DNA from: Nitzschia sp. DOCU1
Lineage: Eukaryota; Bacillariophyta; Bacillariophyceae; Bacillariales; Bacillariaceae
Direction: 5' to 3'
Length of the DNA stretch: 64,000 nucleotides
Assembly: GCA_951394045.1 (NCBI GenBank)
Contig: OX595987.1
Coordinates: 2,542,001-2,606,000 of the forward strand
In this document: positions 52,380 to 61,931 of the stretch, in pieces
Numbering within the stretch: position 1 is the stretch's first letter
How the letters are laid out: each line of letters opens with the position of its first letter
The notes under the pieces: generated by a model
What the model was told of the DNA's origin: nothing
The model's input: the letters and a program-made list of their open reading frames with translations, nothing else
Database searches by the model: none
Made by a program: the position numbers and the translations under genes

Positions 52380-53588
52380 TTAGAAGGTCATCCCCTCTTC
52401 GTCCTCATCAGGGTAGTCCTCCGGGTGGGCCTCAGGATGTTCATCCAATTCAGGAGCAAGCATGAACAACGAATTCCTCGAAAGCTTTCGAACCAATTTC
52501 TTAGTTGCCTCATCGTCACCGCTTGCGAGAATTTGTCGCTCCTTCTCACCAGTGATGAGTTCGTGCCACGCATGGTGGCACTCATCGATAATAGACTTGG
52601 CATAAGCCTTGTCCATGAATCGTTCTCCAAGACCGAAGGTGTTTGGTGGTTTACCATCGGGAATCTTGTAGGTGCGGTACCATTCTCGGATAGCATCCAA
52701 CATACCAGGCATTTCTTTTTCAACGTCATCGATATCATTGAGGAATGGAGCCCACTTGTCTTCTGCATCAATGGTCACAACCTTCCAGTCGGCTTCGCCT
52801 TCGTCAATCATCATGAGAATTCCAAGAACCTTGACAGGTCGGACCGACTGCAAATATATTTTAAAAAATGAGGTAAGACTCGATATAAATTCCATGTCTG
52901 GTCCAATGAATTACTCGCAACTTACACCAACGGGAGCAATTCGGGCGCCGATTTCAACGACATCGACCGGGTCATTGTCACCTTTGCACCCTTCGGCATC
53001 CGGGTGGACAAATGTTGGGTCTTCCCAGGTTTGTGGAAAGCTGAGAATGAAAAATATCGATAAGCCACAATAAAACCCGATATCGAAAAACCCAACGGCT
53101 GCAGCATCACTGACTTACCAACCATAGTTGAAATACAAATCTCCCTTCTTAAATTCTCGAAGCACACCCTTCTTGGTATCCTGCTTGATGGGAGTGAATT
53201 CTTCATCGGTGGCAATTTCATACTTTTTTCTGGATATCATCAAGGTAAACATGGAAATCGATTACTGTCAGAGCAGTTCCAGAATCTTGTACTACGGGCG
53301 GGTAGATTCGTATCGTCGTCACACGTACCTGGTGAACTTTGGAATTTCGCACACAAAGTTGTAGTATGGAGTCTCTTTGCCATCCTTGGGGTCAAGGTGA
53401 ACCAAGCTGATATCATGCCACAGCGAGATAGTCTTGCCTTCTTGAGCGTGTTTAGCATGGACGCGGTATTCCAAGGTATCTTCTTTTCCCTCGTGATGGA
53501 GGTCGATGTCTTTATCGGACCCAAAAGACGTGTTTCGCGGCAAGCTCTTGGACTTGGAATCGTTGAGTGGTACAAGTGTTTCAGCCAT
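52380..53588 (-). CDS. Soluble inorganic pyrophosphatase (family I)
   Basis: Exons 53588-53329, 53229-53119, 53040-52926 and 52847-52380 are joined by introns of 78-99 nt, giving 317 residues. The family I active-site signature D-N-D-P-V-D lies at residues 145-150 ([13 protein letters not shown]), with [12 protein letters not shown] before it and [18 protein letters not shown] after it. Splicing of exons 2 and 3 restores [13 protein letters not shown], the conserved tyrosine loop. The enzyme hydrolyses pyrophosphate to two phosphates with magnesium, pulling biosynthetic reactions forward. The N-terminus ([17 protein letters not shown]) has no signal peptide, so the cytosol is most likely. The extended, acidic C-terminus is typical of eukaryotic forms. 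It is head-to-head with the aminotransferase. Confidence 0.93.
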
Positions 53589-54143
53589 TTTGTCTGGTAG
53601 AAGATGCGAGAATCAAAATGGAAAGGCGTGAAATGAATTCTATAGGACTGTTTTCTTTTGACGACAGATGGTCACTGCTTCAGATGAACCTCTTGTTCGA
53701 CAAAATGAATTCAACCGTCATTCAGGTCTTGTGGTAGGTTTTGGAATTGGCAACGCAAGGTTCCAAAAAAATGTGGCCACGTACCACGTACTCAACCTTT
53801 TCGCGAATCCGACTCGAATATTCCGTGTATGTTTGGTACCTGGTTAGGGCATATGAAAAACTAAAAATTGTTAAGTACCTTGATCGACGTGTCCCTGCCT
53901 TGGACAACAGATTCGATGCCTGACGTTCGAGCGGCGCGCGCGAAGACAAAAGAGCCGGCCGCTCCCGCCAAAACCATCTGGCACATCGGGCTCTCGCTCC
54001 AAAAGCTCCCACCAAAACACGCCACATCACAGCAGATGTCATTACGCGCCACATCCTGTCGTTTTCACCCCTCGACGAAAATCTTTTCTCCGACCACCAA
54101 CACTCGGTCGTCCTTTTGGTTCTCGAAATTCCTTGTTGTTGAA
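53589..54143. other. Head-to-head gap between pyrophosphatase and aminotransferase genes
   Basis: This 555-bp gap lies between divergent starts. The plus-strand aminotransferase frame stays open through its 3' half, with extra in-frame ATGs at 53916 and 54036. Part of it could therefore be coding. Confidence 0.4.
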
Positions 54144-55547
54144 ATGGACCTACGTCCATGGGTCTTAGTAATGATCTTTCGAACGTTCGTCAGTCAGAGA
54201 AGAAGGGTATTTCGGTTTATTCATTCCTCCTTGCCGGCCATGGTCCCTTCGTCGTCGCAGCCAATCGATGACGACGCCGGGCAAGTCAAAGAATCGGTCA
54301 TTCGCATGATGACGCGACTGGCTATCCAATACAACGCCGTCAATCTAAGTCAAGGGTTTCCAAATGAAGGTCCACCATGGGAAATGCGGCTGGCTTTGGC
54401 TCATGGAGTGCTCAAGGGGCAGGTCGCTGGGGAAGCAGACCTCAAGGACGAGGACGCGATGAAACGGTCACTGGTGGATATGATAATGTCTGAGACTGCG
54501 GGGGACCCAGGCCAGTTAGACCAGCTGAATCAATACTCTCCACCGATGGGTCGACCTGATCTACGTCAAGCAATATCCGATTATTATCAACGATTTTATC
54601 AATACGAAGTTTCCCCGGACGATATTACTGTGACGTTGGGAGCTACCGAGGCATTTGCGTCGGCGCTGCGGACAATAGGACGACCAGGCGACAAGTGCGT
54701 CGTCATTGAGCCCTTTCACGAACTGTACCCCAGTCAATGTAAAATCTTTTACTTGGATCCAATATACATTCCCCTACGTGTATCATCGGAGACGAATCAA
54801 TGGCATTTGGATTTTGACGAGCTCGAAGATGCATTGCGGCAGGCCAAGATTTTGATGCTCAACAGCCCCCACAATCCCACTGGAAAAGTATTTACCAAAG
54901 AAGAACTTGGAAAAATTGTGAAGCTTTGCCTGAAACATGATGTCTACATTATTACCGACGAAATCTACGAGCACATGATTTTCAACGATACTCCGCATTA
55001 TTTGATTCCCAAGGAATTTCCCGAAATCGCTCACCGAACGTTAGTATGCAATTCCCTTGGTAAGTCGGCATCAGCTACTGGGTGGAGATTGGGCTGGTGT
55101 CTTCATCCTCCGCATGTCCGCGATACCTATCGTGGGATTCACGATCAAATGGCCGTAATGAGTCCACACCCCATGCAATATGCTACAATGACGTTCTTGC
55201 AACTTCCCGATTCGTATTTTTCATCACTGTCGCAACGATACGAGCAAAGAGTTAAAAAGCTTGCTCAAGTGCTTTCGGATATCGGCTTCCAAGTAGTTAT
55301 ACCACAAGGCGCCTACTACTTGTTTGTTAACTACAGGCAAGTCCCAGCACTGAAGGATATGGATTCTATGCAGGCTGCCATGTACCTTCTACAAGAAGTG
55401 GGTGTTGCCAGCGTTCCCGGTAACAACTTTTATGGAAACAAGAGTTCGGAGGAGGCTGGCAACTATCTTCGATTTGCTGCTTGTCGGTCCGATGCGGATT
55501 TGGAGGAAGCTGCCAATCGATTGGCAAAGCTCAAGACGCTAGTGTAA
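54144..55547 (+). CDS. Kynurenine-type (class I) aminotransferase / cysteine-S-conjugate beta-lyase
   Basis: A single exon encodes 467 residues from ATG 54144. The PLP-dependent fold-type I domain is complete: NLSQGFPNEGPPWEM, NQYSPPMGRPDLRQAI, TLGATEAFASAL, LNSPHNPTGKVF, DEIYEHMIF, and SLGKSASATGWRLGW with PLP lysine K307. The pattern matches KAT/CCBL proteins that transaminate kynurenine, glutamine or aromatic amino acids. Residues 1-33 are basic and hydrophobic (VLVMIFRTFVSQRRRVFRFI), typical of a mitochondrial presequence. An internal ATG at 54240 (MVPSSSQPI) would give a form without it, so dual targeting is possible. Upstream in-frame ATGs at 53916 and 54036 are alternatives. The substrate is inferred from the family. 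Confidence 0.88.
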   Translation: MDLRPWVLVMIFRTFVSQRRRVFRFIHSSLPAMVPSSSQPIDDDAGQVKESVIRMMTRLAIQYNAVNLSQGFPNEGPPWEMRLALAHGVLKGQVAGEADLKDEDAMKRSLVDMIMSETAGDPGQLDQLNQYSPPMGRPDLRQAISDYYQRFYQYEVSPDDITVTLGATEAFASALRTIGRPGDKCVVIEPFHELYPSQCKIFYLDPIYIPLRVSSETNQWHLDFDELEDALRQAKILMLNSPHNPTGKVFTKEELGKIVKLCLKHDVYIITDEIYEHMIFNDTPHYLIPKEFPEIAHRTLVCNSLGKSASATGWRLGWCLHPPHVRDTYRGIHDQMAVMSPHPMQYATMTFLQLPDSYFSSLSQRYEQRVKKLAQVLSDIGFQVVIPQGAYYLFVNYRQVPALKDMDSMQAAMYLLQEVGVASVPGNNFYGNKSSEEAGNYLRFAACRSDADLEEAANRLAKLKTLV

Positions 55548-56012
55548 TTTTCGAGCGGCTCGAGGGCGTCCTTCGAACGAGACTACACACCCAGACTGCT
55601 GACATGGTTTCTCTCCTATTCTATGTATAACGTCGTCAACATGCTTTGTGAAAACAAGCTGGTACTCGAATCGAGAGATTATCTTTTTAAAGTTCTTGGG
55701 GACCTTTTTGCAATAATATTTTGATCCGGCTGAGGGACTTTCTTCGGCTTCAGCGCCGATTTCTGACTAAACAGAAGGGTACGTCGTTGCTAGAGATATA
55801 GTCCAAATATACTTTGAAATAAACTACTGCCTCGTACAGAAGAGTTGTTAGCCATTGCGCGAAAAGCTTATGTTCGAACAAGTCAAAGACGACTTGCTCG
55901 ACTTCCCAACCTCGTTCCTTCGTTTTTGCGCGTAGCGTCATCCCGCGATTTCGCTCCTCGACGATGATGATGGAGGTTGCTCTCGGCGACGAGGACTCAA
56001 ATTTTCTCCGCA
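55548..56012. other. Intergenic region
   Basis: This 465-bp gap lies between two plus-strand genes. A 109-codon minus-strand frame (56079-55750) overlaps the start of the WD40 gene; it has no domain and is probably chance. Confidence 0.4.
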
Positions 56013-57287
56013 ATGTCCCAAGATGAAACCAAGCCAAGTTCGAAACTATTAGATCCGTTTCTGAATCTCTCGTTGCCATCTCCGGCTTCGTCGCTTTGTT
56101 TTCTGTCCGACATTGGCGGCAAGTTTGATGGCGACGGAGACGATGCTAGCGAGAGCGACAGTGATAGCAGCGAGGAGCTGACTTTCCGGTCGTCCCTGAT
56201 TCGAAAGAATGCTCCCTCTAAGGTGCAAAATAGTTACAAGAGGCAGAATCTGTTGAAAAATCGGCTCTTGGTTTCCTGTCACAAAAATGGAGAAGCATTG
56301 CTTTGGGATTGTGGACGACAAACAAAGGTCGCTAGTACAATATCAAGCGAAGGAGCCGCTGGAATGACTGTCAAACGTATTGATGGAAACAACAATATGT
56401 TTCTCTATCAAACAAGGGACTCAAAGGGCACGGTCGCTATTCATTCGATAGATCGCGTCGGGGCTTCCAACGAATTCTCCGTGATCCGAACGTACGAGAC
56501 TTATTCCATGACATTTTGTCAGGCAGCACCCTGCCGAGGTAACTCCAATCTGATAGCAGTGCCCTCAAGGCAAGAATCTACCGCGACAGTTATGGACGCT
56601 CGAGACCCCAAACCAGCCTACGTGACCAGTCCGATCTCAAACGGGGGCATGGCGACGAGCCTGGCCATGTCTGTGTCAAGCAACAGCGGCAGCCCAATAT
56701 TGGCTTGTGGCATGGAGGGTGGAAGTGTCATCTTTTATGATTTTGCTTCGGGGAGATCTATTAAAGGGACTTGCCAACTTACCAAAGATCCTATCTTAGC
56801 TCTGGATATAGCACCATCGGAAGCTTCGAAATCGAACGAGACTCAGCAGAATCATTCGTCGGTCGTGGCTGTCGCTGGCATGGCGGGGGACACGGTCGAG
56901 GTGGCCGAACTTCCACAAGCCGAGCAGGGACGAGTAGCTTTGCTCAAGGCAACGACTGCTTCTAATGATGATTCTTGGGACATTCGAACCAGAGCTAGAC
57001 TCTCTACTTGTCGCGTAGAGGAAGAAACGTCGTTTGGTAAGCCGGGCGTTGCAATTTGTCGCTTCCGACCCCAGGATGCTCGTATCTTTGCCGTTGGTGG
57101 CTGGGACAATCGTGTCCGACTCTTTGATCGGTCGAAAGGTGCTCCCATGGGTATCTTGCGGGGTCATGTGGGAAGCGTCAATGCCCTGGATTGGGCACCG
57201 GATGCAGCCGATTCGGGACTTCTAGCGACTGCGGGCGGCGACGACAGTTGTATTTCGTTTTGGCAATGTTTCGGCAAAGCGTCATAG
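56013..57287 (+). CDS. WD40-repeat protein, GNB1L/ASTRA1-like
   Basis: A single exon encodes 424 residues from ATG 56013. WD40 blades are recognisable along the protein: LLVSCHKNGEALLWDC, ILACGMEGGSVIFYDF, and a conserved C-terminal pair GVAICRFRPQDARIFAVGGW and DNRVRLFDRSKGAPMGILRG, ending ATAGGDDSCISFWQ. The block NPGVA..RPD..ATAGWD..RVRVF is distinctive of GNB1L and fungal Asa1, a subunit of the ASTRA/TTT system that supports PIKK kinase maturation. That assignment is by pattern and moderate. The N-terminus has an acidic serine-rich insert (DDASESDSDSSEE). It converges with the TauE gene, 77 bp between stops. Confidence 0.7.
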   Translation: MSQDETKPSSKLLDPFLNLSLPSPASSLCFLSDIGGKFDGDGDDASESDSDSSEELTFRSSLIRKNAPSKVQNSYKRQNLLKNRLLVSCHKNGEALLWDCGRQTKVASTISSEGAAGMTVKRIDGNNNMFLYQTRDSKGTVAIHSIDRVGASNEFSVIRTYETYSMTFCQAAPCRGNSNLIAVPSRQESTATVMDARDPKPAYVTSPISNGGMATSLAMSVSSNSGSPILACGMEGGSVIFYDFASGRSIKGTCQLTKDPILALDIAPSEASKSNETQQNHSSVVAVAGMAGDTVEVAELPQAEQGRVALLKATTASNDDSWDIRTRARLSTCRVEEETSFGKPGVAICRFRPQDARIFAVGGWDNRVRLFDRSKGAPMGILRGHVGSVNALDWAPDAADSGLLATAGGDDSCISFWQCFGKAS

Positions 57288-57364
57288 GGTCTACTAAAAG
57301 CTAGACTTTCATTTTTTAAGGTGCAGCTGAACTATGCATCCTATAGAAATTAAGTGAGGAAGCT

Positions 57365-59241
57365 TTAGTACATTCGATAGCCTTCGCACAGGCCTCCCTC
57401 TTCTGTGCCTGAGTGGTCCGAGTCGTAGCTCACAGTATGAAGCACATACTGCATCGTCATTAACAACGCGGATAGCAAAATGACTCCACCGATACAATAA
57501 GCAATGAAAGAGTTTCGTTCAAAATTCCCGTTGCCTTCGGTGCCAGCCTGCCGAACGCTTTTCATAATGCCTTGGCCCGTGAGGGATGCCAGGAAGCCGA
57601 TAGACAAGCACACGACGGCGTAGTCCCACAGAATCAAGTTGAAGACAGCAAAGGTGCTGGCGGAGAGTAGGGCTGTGAAGAAGACCATGGTCGATGATGT
57701 GGCCGTCACAACGGCAGGATGTACACCCATGGCCAACATGAGAGGAACGGAAATCATACCTCCCCCGACACCAAACATACCAGCACACAATCCTGAACAC
57801 ATGAAGAAGAAGGGATAAACCACCGAGTTTCGAGGATCCCATTTGATATCACCGTGGACGTAGTCAAAGCGGACGATCTCCTTCAACTCATGGCGATTGA
57901 TCAAATAAGTCTATGGATCGCGGTGGCGGGTGCAACTGTGAGCTTCGACTTGATACATACGCAGTTAACTCCCCCAATTTGGCTTACCTGCGCCGCCCAT
58001 GCAGACGAGAAGAGAAAGGCAATCATGATAACGTGCACGACCCAGAAAGCCACGCTACCACAGAGAATACCCCAAGGACTAACAAAAGCACCACCACCCA
58101 GAGTAATGTTAAGAAAGATCAAGACGGAAAATTTTCCAAGCAGGGCCAGGATCTTGCTACGCGGTGTGACTTTCTCCTGTTCCAACAGATCAGTTCGCAA
58201 AGTGACAAAGTCTGGATTCAAAATGAGAATCCGCTGTTTCTCGTCTGCGTCCATACGCCTTATAGTCGAGCGGCTGTCAATCGACAGCGTTCGTTGTGGT
58301 GATGAGGGGAGGACAGGGGAATTCGTTTTGTTTTCCGGATCATTATTTGTATTCGGAGCTCCGATTGCTTCTGCACTCCAGCCCGTCGCCCGATAAGCAC
58401 TGCCAATGGAGCCTACGCGACCAAGGTAGTCCCATTGTGCCGCCTTTAGATGCTCAATGTATCGCTTTTCAGCATCGTACATGCGCTTCGCTTTGGCTAG
58501 TGTTGTGTGTGCTACCACGCTTAGCAGCAACACGAGAAGGACAGTTAAGATCTTCTCGCTCACCACACGATGGAAGATAGCACCAATCAAGGCCCCGACG
58601 AGCACCAGAGGTTCCATCACAAGAATCAGGTCCCAGTCAATTACTGGTCTGTCTGCCAGTGGATGCCGTCGCTTAAGATTGAGCATTAGCCCCGCCATGG
58701 ATCCTCCGAGCACAGTTACGGATCCCAGAGGAATCGCGATACGGGGCGATAAGCCAAGAACAATGATATAAATGGGAACCACGATACCACCTCCTCCAAT
58801 GCCCCCACTGGCTCCGAGCGTGACACCCAGAGAACTCAACATGAAGCCGACTACATCTCTTCGAGACAGCGGCATAAGGGTAGGCACAGGAGGGTCTCCA
58901 ATATACTTCAAAAAGTCGTCATCTTCGCCAAAAAAATAGTCATCTGGCCATCGCCAGTAATCATCTCCGTCTGGACTGCGATTGTCCTCGCTCTTCAAAT
59001 CACGGCTTTCCTGAGCCGCTTTGTCATCGTTGTCGGTTGACCACGCGTCGGCGCTCAGCCACCGATTCAATTCATTCCAGTGGGAACCACCAAAGTCATT
59101 CGAGGCAGCCACAGTGTCCTCGTCAATACTGTCGAGGCTATTGCTGGGACCGTCTAAGCTTGAAACCGCAGGCGCCAAAAGCACGAAGAAGGCCAGCTGG
59201 ACGCGCCGCCATTTCGTTGTGTCATTGCAATGATGCGTCAT
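57365..59241 (-). CDS. TauE/SafE-family sulfite exporter-like membrane protein
   Basis: Exons 59241-57988 and 57910-57365 are joined by a 77-nt intron (GTAAGC..ATAG, phase 0), giving 599 residues. A signal peptide (VQLAFFVLLAPAVSSLDG) precedes an acidic region (residues 30-120, DDYWRWPDDYFFGEDDD). Two TauE/SafE halves follow, each with the glycine-rich helix motif: GVTLGASGGIGGGGIVVPIY and GLCAGMFGVGGGMISVPLML. A hydrophilic loop of about 110 residues separates them. The family exports sulfite or sulfoacetate in bacteria; eukaryotic members are poorly characterised, although some act in sulfur metabolism. The substrate is unknown. ATG 59241 is chosen over an upstream TTG. Confidence 0.83.
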
Positions 59242-59902
59242 TCTCTGGTGTTCGAAAAGCAAATAAACTCAGTTCAGGCGCCTTGTTTCTTTCCGATGTT
59301 GTACAATATACTCGGTTGCAAGACAATCTTTCTCTCGAAGCGGATGGGGTGACAACCAAGAGATGCCAAGGACAGGCAGTGTTATTGTCAGAGCAGTTGC
59401 TACCGGAATCCCTCTACGAGCAGGGCTTGTGATGAGGCTCGTTGCTTCACGAGATTTGGCGCCACTCACATTCTTGTTGGCAGATTCGATAGCAAGCCTG
59501 CCAATCCTCGAATCCAATATATATTTAGAAAACTCCGACCGTTGAAGAGAACCATATCCAACGGGCATATCCGCGTCACTCGAATACAAATTATTCATAA
59601 CTGAGGATATGTGATGTGGTCGGTTTCCCCACGCCGCTGGGAAGCTCGACAGGCTCATAATTGCTGGGGATTTTTAGTCGAAACAGTCGAAAATCCTCTT
59701 ATTCGATTCGTTCGACTTTTTGGCACTGCGAGCGCGCGTGTCGCGTTGGTCATTCTTGAGCCTCCCCACTTGCGTGATTTGACCATGGCGTGTGGATCCT
59801 CTTGCTCCCTTCTCTTGGGGGCGTCGGTGAGCCCACATTGCGGCGAAGTTCCTTTACTTTATCTTACCCCATACATCTTGCCCTTCACTTCCGATTACAA
59901 TC
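59242..59902. other. Head-to-head gap between TauE and TRAPPC2 genes
   Basis: This 661-bp gap lies between divergent starts. Open frames on both strands lack domains. No element is recognised. Confidence 0.4.
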
Positions 59903-60600
59903 ATGGCAGCCACTCAAGTGCTGTTGTTTCTAATTGTGGGAAAGAACGAGCCGCTGTTCGAAGCGGAAATCAACAAACGCGGTGCCACCGGCAATTCCGA
60001 TGCTGTAGCAAGGCAAAACTACTTTGTTGTTCATTCGGCGCTTGACTTGGTAGAAAAGGCTTGTTGGACGACGCAAAATGTAAGGAAAGGACGATGTCTT
60101 TATAAGCACGTGGTATCATCGTTGATCTTGGATCTTGCTTGACCAATGCTAACGTTTTCATGATTTTCTCCTCTGCAGATGTATTTGAAAGTCATCGACA
60201 AGGTACGGACAAGTAAAAAGATTTTCGTTGGGCCATGCAGAACGTCTCTCAACAAATACATCAACACGCACTGCCCTTTTCTCTGGTAGGTAAATCATCA
60301 ACAAGTCTCGACATTTTTGACGGCAGGTAATATCAAGTTCATATTACTTCATTCAGGTCGAAGCGATGACAGCATCAAGAATTTCTTTCATGAAGTATAC
60401 GAACTCTATGTCAAAGTAAGTCTGGGGGGAGGGTAAAGCAGGAATGGTCTAGTTCATTTTGGCTAACTCGTGCGTGTGCTTTGTCGGCGGCGTTTGTTGG
60501 ATAGCTTTCGATGAACCCGTTTTATCACTACGACTCACCGATTACGTCGAAAGAATTCGAGAAGCGAGTTCGAGCCGTCGCAAGAAGATATTTACCATGA
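59903..60600 (+). CDS. TRAPPC2: TRAPP complex subunit 2 (sedlin/Trs20)
   Basis: Exons 59903-60079, 60179-60202, 60290-60415 and 60505-60600 give exactly 140 residues, the length of human sedlin. Exon 2 is only 24 nt (MYLKVIDK). Spliced protein blocks match TRAPPC2: FLIVGKNEPLFEAEI, QNYFVVHSALDLVEKACWTT, then VNHQQVSTFLTAGNIKFILL, SDDSIKNFFHEVYELYVK, and the C-terminal SMNPFYHYDSPITSKEFE..VRAVARRYL. It is a core subunit of the TRAPP complexes, which tether ER-to-Golgi vesicles and act as Rab GEFs. Introns are 87-99 nt. The third exon begins immediately after CTCTGGTAG; its start was fixed by alignment to the plant FND..VSVYVTAG block. Confidence 0.93.
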
Positions 60601-61228
60601 GCAACTTCAAAAGGTTGGGTTATAACAAGTGGGAAGACTTTTACTAGACTTCTCGGCGAACGATTAGCATGCCACTGGTTGTTGTTCTTCTGAACCGCCA
60701 CCGTGAGCATTGAGAATGCAGTGGTGCAATATGTCTAGCATTTATCAAAATGTATACTGTGGCTTTCAGGGATGATAGTCATTGACGAGCCAAGTCATAC
60801 CGTGCTACTATGGTTGCATCCGGATCTTGGGAGGGTCGTACGTAGTCTGATGAGTCAGTCGTCTCGCGCCTTTTCTACTCTAGCATGGTCATATTAGTCA
60901 TGGGTGACGTCACTCGGCACTTGAATCCAGGATCGCCCGTTTTCGTCGTGATGTCAACGCCGTCAGAATTTCCTCGGCAACAAATGCAGTCATCGTCACC
61001 ACCATAAACCACAAGTGGGTAACTAGCTTTTGCTTCGACGTGACAGCGACAGTGGAATTTGTCTTCTGTTGTTTGACATCAAGAAAGAAGTCATTGGAAA
61101 TTCTCATTCATCGGAGAGGAAGTTAGCGAAGAACTCGCCAAGTCCTTTACCCTGATCCATTTCCATTCGACAAAAGCCTTCGGAACTAATTCCGCAACAA
61201 AAACGAAAACAAACGCTTCTTGAACGAA
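60601..61228. other. Intergenic region
   Basis: This 628-bp gap lies between two plus-strand genes. Short frames on the minus strand overlap the start of the plastid orphan gene and are shadows. No element is recognised. Confidence 0.4.
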
Positions 61229-61798
61229 ATGAAAATGATGAAACTCGATAAAATCGTTGCTGTGCTCTTCCTTCTGATGGCACAAGGATGCGCTTTTGCA
61301 CCCATCGCAGCCCGCAGTGGCACTTCTTCGCCAACTCGCCTAAGTTCTTTCTTCTCCCAACTACCCGATAACGAGTCCCAAGACGAATCTCCTCTTGTTC
61401 AGATGGTTGCCTCGGAGACGCCAGGATTTTTCTCCTCCAGGATAGGGGCAAAATTCGCAGGTCTTCTGTCTGGGCTTTGCAGCTATGTAGCTCGAGGAAT
61501 GGCAGAAGATGTCGAATATGCTGAACTTCCACCTCCTTACGTCCCTGCCCTCTTCGGCGTCGTATTGTTGGCTGGGGTGGGTTTGTTAACCTTGAGTCTA
61601 GGAGACGTCATGACAGAAGGTAAGTGAATTTTGTTGTGAGATGCTGAGCTAGATTACCTGGCCAATGACACACATTGCTTTATAATAACGTCATTTCATT
61701 TTCTTCGTTTTGCAGAGGCAAGCCTGGGTCTTCAATCTGGCGCCAGGGCCAAGAAGGAGATCGAACGAAGCCGCTCTTCCTATTTCAAACGAAAGTAG
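61229..61798 (+). CDS. Small plastid membrane protein of unknown function
   Basis: Exons 61229-61619 and 61716-61798 are joined by a 96-nt intron (GTAAGT..GCAG, phase 1), giving 157 residues. The N-terminus is a clear diatom plastid presequence: a signal peptide (IVAVLFLLMAQGCAFAPIAA) with the AFAP motif, then a basic Ser/Thr-rich transit region (ARSGTSSPTRLSSFF). The mature part has an acidic linker (AEDVEYAELPPPY), one transmembrane helix (PALFGVVLLAGVGLLTLSL) and a basic C-terminus (ARAKKEIERSRSSYFKRK). It is not a known photosystem subunit that I recognise. The single helix and small size suggest an accessory thylakoid or envelope subunit. Confidence 0.72.
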
Positions 61799-61931
61799 AT
61801 CGGTACCATTGCACATCAGACATTTAAAGCACGAAACGTCCCACAATCATATAGAGAAAATCTGGGGGTAATCTAGCTAGAGCATTCCAAGAGGGTTGTA
61901 TCAAAGTAAAGCAGTTGTAGCGGTTGGTTCT

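Noticed and set aside
53722..54159. 145-codon minus-strand frame upstream of the aminotransferase
   Set aside because: It is antisense to the 5' part of the aminotransferase frame and has no recognisable protein family.
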